Assembly (NCBI GenBank): GCA_947247005.1
Contig: OX365945.1
Location: forward strand, 40,230,551-40,294,550
Length of the DNA stretch: 64,000 nucleotides
Reading direction: 5' to 3'
Source: Spisula solida
Taxonomy: Eukaryota > Mollusca > Bivalvia > Venerida > Mactridae
Shown here: positions 36,924 through 47,300 of the stretch, in pieces
How positions within the stretch are numbered: the first letter of the stretch is position 1
How the letters are laid out: each line of letters opens with the position of its first letter
Notes under the pieces: generated by a model
Told to the model about the DNA's origin: nothing
What the model saw: the letters and a program-made list of their open reading frames with translations, nothing else
The model's database searches: none
Position numbers and translations under genes: made by a program

Positions 36924-37045
36924 ATCTAGCAGTTGCCCTCTCCATCGACGCGATATTGTGATGTGGTCGATCTGGTTCTCTGTGGTATGGTCTGGAGACT
37001 CCCATGTGGCCTTGTGTATGTCCTTGTGCTTGAAGAACGTTCCTG

Positions 37046-38768
37046 GGGTATAGGGGTCTCTTTAAAGGTAGCTAGCACAGTTATACCTTTGGAGACGGTT
37101 TATCGTAGCAGTGGTATCTGACGCTGTTCTTGAAACACCGGCTGGTGGAGTAATGCGCGTGTGGACTGGCCATATAGCTTACAAAGCCAACCGGACTTGA
37201 AACATTTCATATTGTGTGTTTTACATGTTTGCATAAATGAGTGGTGGATGTGTTGACTTACAAATTTGTCCATAGTTGTATAATTTATGTATATTGTTTT
37301 AACCATGTCTTAATCGTGATTGTACAGCATTTTTGAACGTGTATATACATGAAAAAATGGCTATATAAATATGGTATAATAATTATAATATTAATAACTC
37401 CTGTTGATTTACCACAATTACACGGCATAATGCAAACACATAACTGAGCGAGAAAATGAACTTAACCTCTAAGGCAAGTCCCAGCTGTCAAAAAGCTGAA
37501 TGACTTAGTTTCAGCTATAACAAGAAATATCTTTAAAAAAGATATACAGCGTTGAGTTAAATGACATACGACAAATGTTATATGTATATTTTTTTCAATA
37601 CATTTGCGAAAGATCATGTCAACTAGTTTTAGACATGAAAAATTGAATCTTCCACTCACAAATATATCGAAACAGACACGTTTCTTAGAGACATCCATCC
37701 ACCATATGGCTGGATATCTGTCAATCATGTTAAGTAATATAAAATGGTGTAAATTTAGTATTTGCTGTTACAATGAAACATGAAACCATATGCATATCCA
37801 CATGCAGTGCTCAACAAATCTTTTCAAAACAGAAAACATCTTTTATACTTCGGCTGCAATATATATAATCTTGCCTCTTATGAAATTTTCGGCAATTTTT
37901 TGCAAAATTACACTTTTTTGTTTGTACAGTTCATTGTTTTACTTTTTTTAATTTTCACACCCGTATTTGAATGATATATTAAAACAAGTCACTTCTGGTG
38001 CCGGTCGGTTAAATATCCCGCAAATTTGAAATTGTGTTGAATAAAACGGCTGTTATTTTATGCCGATGACAAATATTTTGTGTTACAACCTACACGCAGA
38101 TTTTCGTTTATCCACCGGGTCTTAATTTCTTCCATTCTATGATTAAATATTTTTCTATACGAACATAAATAGCTGAAGCATTGTAGACAATTTCATAATG
38201 AATAATTTGGTATATATGTATTGTATTGAATGAAATTGAAACATTTATCAACTTCTGTTTTACAGCAAGTGTTAGGAATTACGAACGTATTCAGTAGCGT
38301 GCGTTGTAATACGTCTACAGCCTTTGTTTGCTTTTAACGGATGTGTGTTGATTTGGGTAATACTATCTGTAACTTGGATTACCCAAGTTAATTATATACC
38401 TATAAGTCGCAGCAGACTGCAAACGTGATGTATGTTGGGAATCCCTTCTTAGTCCTGGCCAATAACGCCGATTGGCTGTTTTTTGATGAGTCACTGTGGT
38501 CAATGCAAGTTTACAAAGTTACATTGCCTGTATAAAGTTAGCGTAATGAAGCGCTGTAGACCACTGTACTTTTCAATACACTACGCAACAAAAACATACG
38601 AAATAACACCTAACTTTATGTGTTAAGATTACTATAATCTGACCATTTATATTCACTTAAAACGTCGGTGCGGTTTTTTTAAAAGCATTTGATTGGCTTC
38701 TAAAGTAGGTCAACATCCAAGCTAGACAGCTAACGCTGAAAAAAGCTGAATGCCTTACTTCCAGCAAT
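37046..38768. other. Intergenic, no gene recognised
   Basis: AT-rich. Small frames only, none with a known motif. No clear repeat apart from T-runs. Confidence 0.4.
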
Positions 38769-38840
38769 AACAAGAGGGCCACGATGGTCCTAAATCGCTC
38801 ACCTGTTACCATTGATTCAATGCCAAGAAGGTCAAACAGC
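38769..38840 (-). repeat. 3' end of a tandem-core repeat (truncated)
   Basis: AACAAGAGGGCCACGATGGT on plus reads, on minus, as an imperfect GGACC..GGCCC hairpin followed by CTCTTGTT, then 'cgctcacctg' inside. No tandem core follows, so only the end survives. Confidence 0.6.
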
Positions 38841-39721
38841 CTGCTACTTACCACTGTATGGACCTGTGGAGAAATATGACGTTTGCTAGATGTGTGCAAT
38901 TATAACTCTATTTAGCAAACATGTAACCCTTGGGGCGGGACACGTTTTGACCCTAGACGAAACGTAGCACTGTGATTTGATATTCAGTTAAAATAAGTAC
39001 ATGTAGTCACGTTTTAGGCGTTGTGCCTCGTCCTGTAAATTCCTCATTGTGTTTCATACTTGTATATTACACAGGTAACTGTATCGTAGATAAAGAGTAA
39101 AACATTTTTAGCTCCACTTTTCGTAGAATAAGGGGAGCTATAGCAGTCACACGAGCGTCGGCGTTGGCGTCGGTGTAACACTTTTGTTAAAGTTTAGGTA
39201 CAGGTTTTTTAACCTCTAACATTTTCAAAGTGCATTCACATAATTATTGCTATGCATACTTGTTCTCCATCATGACCCCATCCCCTAAACAGGGGTAGGT
39301 AACTCTATCAAGCATTTTGTTGAAATTATGCCCCCTGTTGGACTTGGAAATGCTAATGTTAAAGTTTAGGTACAGGTTTTTTAACCCCTTATATCTTCAA
39401 AGTGCGTTGACATATTGCTTTGATACTTTGCATACTTGTTCACTATCATGACCCCAACCCATAAACAGGGGTAGGTAACTCTATCAAGCATTTTGATGAA
39501 TTTATGCCCCCTTTTTCAACTTAGTGCAAATGTTAAAGTTTAGGTACAGGTTTTTTCCCATCTAATATGTTCAAAGTGCATCACATAATGCTATGCATAC
39601 TTGTTCTTCATTATGACCCAACCCCTACACAGGGGTACGTAACTCTATCAAGCATTTTGTTGAAATTATGCCCCTTTTGGACTTGGAAATACAAATGTTA
39701 AAGTTTAGGTACAGGTTTTTA

Positions 39722-40470
39722 GAAACAAAGAGGTTTGTAAAACACGTATGCCCCCATGGCAGTCCAATAGTCACAAATGGTAGTCAGTGTGACCTTGACC
39801 TTTGACCTACTGACCTCAAAAGCAATAGGAGTCATCTACTGTTGATGGCCAACCTCCATATAAAGTTTAAAGATCCTAGGTCAAAGCGTTCTTGAGTTAT
39901 TGAATGGAAACCATTTAAATAGTCCGAAATGGTAAAGGTCACAGTGACCTTGACCTTTGATCTACTGACCCCAAAATCAATAGGGGTCATTTACCATTGA
40001 TGATGAACCTCCATGTAAATTATGAAAATCCTAGGTCAAAGTGATCTTGAGTTATTGAACGGAAACCAATTAAATAGTCAGAAATGGTAAAGGTGACAGT
40101 GACCTTGACCTTTGATCTACTGACCCCAAAATCAATAGAGGTCATCTACCATGGATGACCAACCTCCATGTAAAGTTTGAAGATCTTAGGTTAAAGCGGT
40201 CTTGAGTTATTGAACGAAAACCAATTAAATAGTCAGAAATGGTAAAGGTCACAGTGACCTTGACCTTTAATCTACTAACCCCAAAATCAATAGGGGTCAT
40301 TTACCATTGATGGCCAACCTCCATGTAAAGGTTTGAAGATCCTAGGTCAAAGTGTTCTTGAGTTATCGAACGGAAACCATTTTATACGACCGACAGACAG
40401 ACCGACCGACAGACCGACAGACATGTGCAAAGCAATATACCCCCTCATCAAAGATGGGGGGCATAAAAAG
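39722..40470 (-). repeat. Tandem-core repeat family C (155-bp units)
   Basis: Minus reading: 5' TTTTTATGCCCCCC..GGGGGTAT hairpin at 40470, then GTCGGTCTGTCGG words (40387-40425). Four core units follow ('gaccttgacctttga' at 39791, 39946, 40101 and 40256 on plus; exact 155-bp period). The 3' end is GTTT-TAC-AAAC followed by CTCTTTGTTT near 39722. Confidence 0.78.
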
Positions 40471-40680
40471 ATGAGTTATTGTCATCACTTGATCGTCGTC
40501 GGCGTCGGCGTCGGCGTCAGCGTTGCAATGGTTAAGTTTTGTGTTTAGGTAAACTTTTTTCATAAACTATCAAAGCTATTGCTTTTAAACTTGCAACACT
40601 TGTTCACCATCAACACCCGAGCCTGTAAAGCAAGACCCATAACTCTGATTTGCATTTTGTAATAATTATTGCCCCTTTTT
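40465..40680 (+). repeat. Partial family D repeat, 3' truncated
   Basis: Begins GATGAGTTATTGTCATCACT and GTCGTCGGCGTCGGCG, like 40907 onward, and breaks off at about 40680, where family B sequence resumes. Confidence 0.7.
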
Positions 40681-40880
40681 CAACTTAGTGCAAATGTTAA
40701 AGTTTAGGTACAGGTTTTTTCCCATCTAATATTTTCAAAGTGCATCACATAATGCTATGCATACTTGTTCTTCATTATGACCCAACCCCTTCACAGGAGT
40801 ACGTAACTCTATCAAGCATTTTGTTGAAATTATGCCCCCTTTTGGACTTGGAAATACAAATGTTAAAGTTTAGGTACAGG

Positions 40881-42100
40881 TTTTTAGCTCATCTGATTTT
40901 TGAAAAAAAGATGAGTTATTGTCATCACTTGATTGTCGTCGACGTCGGCGTCGGCGTCAGCGTCAGCGTTGCAATGGTTAAGTTTTGCGTTTAGGTCCAC
41001 TTTTCTCCTAAACTATTAGAGTTATTGCTTTGAAACTTTCAACACTTGTTCACCATCAATACCTGACCATTTCAAGCAAGACTCATAACTCTGATCTGCA
41101 TTTTGCATGAGTAATGGCCCCTTATTGGACTTAGAAAATTCCTTGGTTAAGTTTTGTGTTTAGGTCCACTTTTCTAATATACTATGTGAGCTATTGCTTT
41201 GAAACTTTCAACACTTGTTCACCATCAATACCTGACCATGTCAAGCAAGAACCATAACTCTGATCTGCATTTTGCGTGATTTATTGCCCCTTTTTGGACT
41301 CAGAAAATTCCTTGGTTAAGTTTTGTGTTTAGGTCCACTTTTCTAATACACTATGTGGGCTATTGCTTTGAAACTTTCAACACTTGTTCACCATCAATAC
41401 CTGACCATGTCAAGCAAGAACCATGACTCTCATCTTCATTTTGTGTGAGTTATTGTCCCTTATTGGACTTAGAAAATTCCTTGGTTAAGTTTTGTGTTTA
41501 GGTCCACTTTTCTCATACACTATGAGGGTTATTGTTTTGAAACTTTCAACACCTGTTCACCATCACTACCTGACCATGTCAAGCATGAACCATAACTCTG
41601 ATCTGCATTTTGTGTGCGTTATTGCCCCTTATTGGACTTAGAAAATTCCTTGGTTAAGTTTTGTGTTTAGGTCAATTTTCTCATACACTATAAGGGATAT
41701 GGTTTTGAAACTTTCAACGCCTGTTCACCATCAATACCTGACCATGTCAAGCAAGACCCATAACTCTGATCGTCTGCATTTAGCAAGATTTATTGCCCCT
41801 TTTTGGAATTAGAAAATTCCTTGGTTAAGTTTTACTTCAGGTCCACTTTTCTCATACACTATGTGGGCTATTGCTTTGAAACTTTCAACACTTATTCACC
41901 ATCAATACCTGACCATGTCAAGCATGACCCATTACTCTGATCAGCATTTTGCAAGAGTTATTACCCCTTTTTCACCATCAATACCTCACTTTTTTAAACA
42001 AGACTCATAACACTGCCCTACTTTATGCAAGGGTAATTGGCCTTTTTTACAGTGACAATGATCAGATGAGCGTCTGCACCCGCAAGGCGGTGCTCTTGTT
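40881..42100 (+). repeat. Tandem-core repeat family D (169-bp units), complete
   Basis: 5' TTTTTAGCTCATCTGATTTT with hairpin partner AGATGAG. GTCGACGTCGGCGTCGGCG words follow, then core units starting CCTTGGTTAAGTTTTGTG at 41141, 41310, 41479, 41648 and 41819 (169-171 bp). The 3' end is the hairpin GCACC..GGTGC followed by TCTTGTT (42091-42100). It sits inside a T-run of family B. Confidence 0.82.
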
Positions 42101-42575
42101 TAACCCCTTATATCTTCAAAGTGAATTGATATATTGCTTTGATACTTTGCATACTTGTTCACCATCATGACCCCAACCCCTACACAGGAGAATATAACTA
42201 CTTAGCATTTTGTTGAAATTATGCCCCCTTTTGGACTAAGAAATGCTTATTTGTTTACCTTCATGACCAAGAGGACCTACACATGAGTAGGTAACGGTCC
42301 TGCATAATTTGTCCAAATTATCCCCCTTTTTCGACTTAGAAGCCCCAGCCTCTACACAGCAGAGGGTATTGCTGCTGTTATGAAGCATTTTGTTTTGAAT
42401 ATATAATAATTGTACTATCCTAGCATGGCGCTGCGAATAGTGGAGCGCGCTGTTCGTGGACAGCTCTTGTTATATAATTAATGTGATTTAAGATAACATA
42501 CATTTTCTAAAAAAAAAGTTTTACTCTTTATCAATGGTACAGTTACCTGTGGTATGTTATAGTACAAACAAGATC

Positions 42576-44191
42576 ACCATTCAGAATTTTATAGATGTAC
42601 ATGTACTAAGACAACATTTAACAACAGTTATAAGACAAACCAGAATACATGTTCGACAACCCAAATAAATAAATGCACATAGTGAGGATCACATATACAT
42701 GTATGCCCTAACAGTAATGTATGCATACTATTGCACGTAAATAATATTATATTGCACATCATGAATAGAACATGTACATATTATATAGACGTTACGCACA
42801 ATGTTGCGACCGATTTCTATGGGACGCAATACTTGCCTTCTACTTATACTTCTTACGGCGTTCCATAGATTTCGACAACCTTGCGCTGACCGGCGTTACT
42901 TACTTACTTACGTGAAACGCTTAATGTTATTCCTACATAATTTATTTAAGCGATTTTTGACATCAATGAGAAAACAATTATAGTTCTCATTAGATAATAA
43001 ATAGTACATTCAAAAAAAATAGTACATGTGTAGTAATTTAAATGTTTCTTTGATAATTTGCCAAAGCATTGCCCCGAAACAATGTAACATGTGAATAAAA
43101 CAATTATTGGTGTAGACATTTTACATGTTGTTTTAGTAAGATTCGCGCCGTGGCTAGACTTATACAGTTTTGCGTGCATCACAACAAATATTATTGCAAA
43201 AGAAACTTTGATGAATGACTCGTATTTGAAAAATATTTAGGTGAATTAAAAATTTAAAGTTAAAGAAGTTGCCATTGTTGCTATCTATACAAGCATCATA
43301 GAATAAGTTAGAATCATAAATTGAAATCAAAAGATTTACAATTAAGAATAACCATTTTCTTATTTGATCTGACAATAAGATCGACCCATATTGATATCCA
43401 TAGAGAATGTGCATGTATATATATATGCGATTAGTATAAACTAATAAATAATATGTATTCCTAGCCGCGGAGCGTGTTGTTTTTCGTTTCGTGCCCCGGG
43501 AAATCGTTTTACTTTGTGATATTTCATTTTAGCAATCGCGCGTCACTTCAATAAACATATTTTTAAAAGTGTAATGTATACATAACAAACGAAAGGTTGG
43601 ACTTGTTCTATTTTCTTTACTGCATTGTTAGGTATCTTATTTGTGGGTGTATCTTCAAAATTAAGAGAACTGCTGCGTTTATTGTGTGTGTATATGACTA
43701 AATTTTCACATCGGTCGCAACAGTGTGCTTAACGTATACAATGTAAGACCAAATCTTCAAAGTTATGAAAGTTATGATTGTCTTGCATTTATTCTGTCTC
43801 AATATTAAGAGGAATGCAATAATTACATTGATACTTGAGGTGCCATTGTGCAATCCATCATGAAAACAGAACTATATTAACATCAACGCACAGAAGATTA
43901 TGATCATCAAAATGATAATAACACATTGGACGAAGAAAGACAGCACTTAACAGAAACAGCAGAGCATGAACAGCACAAAAAACAACAGTATACAAATTGT
44001 TAGCTATGCATGCAAGTGGCTCCGGTCCAATATGATGAATAGTGAGTTTTAATTACTCTTGATTATTCATTTAGGTAAGCTATAACAAACGGATAAATAT
44101 GAAGACAAAAAACTAAGTGTGAAGAATAGCTGAAGTGTGCGTGTCCGAATATTGTAGATTAATAACTTGGTGTTTTTGTAGATTGCGACAG
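42576..44191. other. Downstream flank of the TPC gene, nothing else recognised
   Basis: AT-rich with small random frames. It must contain the 3' UTR of the channel gene next to 44192, but I cannot fix its end. Confidence 0.45.
43788..43793 (-). promoter_or_regulatory. Candidate polyadenylation signal of the TPC gene
   Basis: First AATAAA on the minus strand downstream of the stop, about 400 bp away. A second lies at 43678-43683. Neither has further support in the sequence, so the 3' UTR end is a guess. Confidence 0.25.
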
Positions 44192-44316
44192 TTATGTAAC
44201 AGCATCAAGTGTAAGCGCCCTTCTTCGTAAGTAATATTCCATATCATTTCCCTCGTCATCCGGATTGATCTCCCCTTCAAACATTTGTTGCAGCAATACC
44301 TCTACCTTCTTCCGAC
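44192..44316 (-). CDS. TPCN3: TPC terminal coding exon with stop
   Basis: Acceptor CTTTCAG. Encodes RKKVEVLLQQMFEGEINPD to YYLRRRALTLDAVT and a TAA at 44194-44192. RSRKKVEVLLQQ resembles the 'RRSR.K..L...' helix near the end of other TPCs. 125 nt. Confidence 0.88.
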
Positions 44317-47300
44317 CTGAAAGCAGTTTTAAATGGAAGCAGGGCAATAATTTAATAAATACCAGGACAATACCAAGAAGTGAAAAGCCCAAATAATAGA
44401 ATAATTAACAATTATATTTACATTGTATATACAAATGTACTATTAAACTTGGTGAAAAGAATCGCAACCTACAAAATATTATTCTACATGCACAAGGGAC
44501 TAGTATAGAATAATGGTTTCATCTTTAATATTTGGTCATACGAAATCTTATTTTTTTGCAGCGTCAACTCCTTTTCGCAAAACCTATCTAACCTCCAGAA
44601 AACACACACAAAGAAGAAATATGAATTATGAACTATAAATGGTTTGAAATCCATAGAACAGATCTGTTTTCAATGTCTAATTTGGCTCGCGTCAAGCGCC
44701 TATCGACAGCGGTGTTACTATAATCGAACTTATCCTATTCAACGAAATGGTCGAAATGCAGATATTCGGCTCAGGATTGGCGCATGCAATTTCACTTTTT
44801 TCGAGCAAAACTATAGTGAAAATTAGTTTTTCTCTTTTATGAGCTCAAAACCTACCAGCCCGCGGACGCTAAACAGATTTGTAATTTGGATGGCCTAATG
44901 AGTTTTGGATGTAGAATGACTACAAGTGGCCTTACTTCTTTTCTTCAGATGAAACCTTAAACCTTTTTCCTTGGATAGATCAGGAATACTATCAGTATCA
45001 CTGTCCGAGTCTTCTTCTTCCAAACTACCTACACCACAACCAGTCTCGGTAACTGGGGGTGTACGATCTACATCCTCTTCATTACAAACCAGTTCTATTT
45101 CATCATTGGCCGGGGCTTTGTTCTTCTTCACTCTGTAAAATTATAACTCAGGCTTTATTTACTAGTAACAATTACGACAATCTGACTGGAGTGCACATCT
45201 ACCTAAAGTTTGCAGTGTTGCGTACAGTATACTCAGGAGATGGTCTTGACAAGGGCACTGTTAGTTTAATCATATTTTATTGCATGAATTTTTTACAACA
45301 CAATACATGGTTTGCATACATAATACTATTAAGAAAGAATAGAAGCATAAAATCAAAGTAAACCAGAGAAAGTTTTATAATATCGCTTTCATTACAAAAG
45401 GATTGGGCCACAAGTTATTACAACATTAGATATCGGCCCTCTCCATTACACAAGGGCACTGTTCGAACACAAACAGTGTTTAGTTATACACGTCAAAACA
45501 ATTCTGAATAACCAATACTAGACATTCCTACCACAAGCATTGCCAACTTAGAACTAAAAAGTTAAGTAAACGAAGCATGATTCAAAAAAGTAATACTTAC
45601 TGTCCTATTCCAAGTCCGAGTTCTTTAATTTTTTGCTCCACTGCAGACTCAAACTTGCCAGCCTTTTGTAGTGAGTACTCAAGTATGAATGCCTCCAAAA
45701 TGAATGCAACAAAAATGCTAAAATTAGAAACAACTAGAAGGGTTTTTGACATAAAAACGTACGTCGTCCACTAAGTGCCATAACCCTGGCAATATTCGTT
45801 ATACCTAAAACTCTAACAATATGCAAACAGTCACGATAACAACTATTCATGCGAAGTTTTCGATAAAATTCGACCAGTTGTTGAGAACAGGCGCGGGTGA
45901 ACTTTGTGACATACATACATCCATCCACATCATCATGAAGCATGATGATTATCCACAGTGTATAAACGAGTCAACGTCCGGTTATCGCAATATGGAGTAC
46001 ACGTTAAATTATAGAGTCAAGCAATAAGTCGTACAGTGATAGGAAATCACCGGATGTTTCAATCACACTAACTCATACAAGTTGAATTGTATAGTATCCC
46101 AATAAGTCGTACAGTGATTTGGTTTATACGCGGTGTTGTCTAGTTAATGGTGTGCTGTTACTATAGATTCATAATTTCTGATTGAACCCGCTATGTTAGA
46201 CGCTAAGCATTAATCGAGGTAACTCTGACAACATTATTTTCCTCTATAGTGCTTTGGTGATAAAACATCAAATTTAAGGTCCAGAGCAGGGGTTCGCTCT
46301 GTGGGTATGCCATTTTTTATTCTAAAGATTCAAGTTACAATATGATTATGAGTAGAGCAATATGACGTCATAATATTGAATATGAATAAATAGTACACAG
46401 ATACCGTGATACTTACTTTAGTACAATCACTACACAACATATATGGAACAAAATGAAGAACACTCGAGCACCTTTGTTGGTAACAAACACAAAACCAGAA
46501 GATAGCAGTATACACCGTTAAGGGTTAAATTGAAATAATAGGTCGTTTGCGAAACAACAAATCGAGTAAATCCTAAATCTCTTTAAATCTAACCATCCGG
46601 ATACTGTATTATCAAAGTATTACGCTAGCGTAACTTTAAATTTTCCGTAAATGTTGCGTAGTACATCGATAATATTTGCGCAAATGCGTTTTACCAAGAT
46701 TTTTTTTTATAATTTTCTGTCGTAAATTTTGGCGTATTTCTACGTTAATGGAGAGCAACCCTAAAATGACTGCTACATGATTTTATAGACTGTGATTAGT
46801 TACAAAAACATGTTTAATCACATAATATAATGTATTGTGTCGAAACTTATCGAAAGTTTATGTATATTTATTCATTCTGGTTCCCGCTCTTTTGGTGATA
46901 CTGTGGTCCAGCTTACGTTCAATATATTTTTGTAAACGTATGCGATCGATAAGTAAAACGCGTAAAATTTGCGTAAGAGAAATATTTATACGTTGATTTA
47001 CGTGAAATTTACGTAATGTTAGTAAAACAGTATCCAGATGGCGGTGTCATATAGCTGTCACCTGTTTACATAAAATTGTGTATATAAACATTGCAAATTC
47101 TCTTATTAATGTATTAGTTTAATTTATATTTTGTGTATTAGTATGTGGCTTTATGAATAAGGTATTTGTTTTCACTGCATTTTTCTCCAATTAAAATGTT
47201 TAAAACAAAAAACAAAAATGTTATGATATTGCAATGTTTGTATACAAGTGACAGACCTTACGAGGGGTGATCAACAAATACGCGGGAAAATGCTCTGAAA

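Larger units (their letters stand above)
34690..37045 (-). mobile_element. 5'-truncated LINE with open reverse transcriptase
   Basis: Minus strand: starts inside the endonuclease (HKATWESPDHT.., QIDHITISRRWRGQLLDVRV at about 37020-36930) and runs through a Lys/Arg-rich linker (36670-36305) in shifting frames to an intact RT. Same family as 16834-19720 but much better preserved. The 5' end is abrupt, as is usual for incomplete reverse transcription. Its 3' end lies about 60 bp from the 3' end of the opposite-strand LINE. Confidence 0.88.
39105..42471 (+). repeat. Tandem-core repeat family B, containing two further insertions
   Basis: 5' TTTTTAGCTCC..GGGGAGCT hairpin and GGCGTTGGCG words. Core units of 165-174 bp start AAGTTTAGGTACAGG at 39190, 39362, 39536, 39701 and, after insertions, near 40697. 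The core resumes at 42101. The 3' end is the hairpin GCTGT..ACAGC followed by TCTTGTT (42461-42471). Insertions occupy about 39722-40680 and 40881-42100. Confidence 0.78.
39060..42575. repeat. Inverted-arm element split by a nested repeat
   Basis: 'cacaggtaactgta..gataaagagtaaaac' at about 39071-39104 matches the reverse complement of about 42519-42565. The repeat at 39105-42471 lies between, so it probably landed in the middle of a small palindromic element. Confidence 0.65.
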
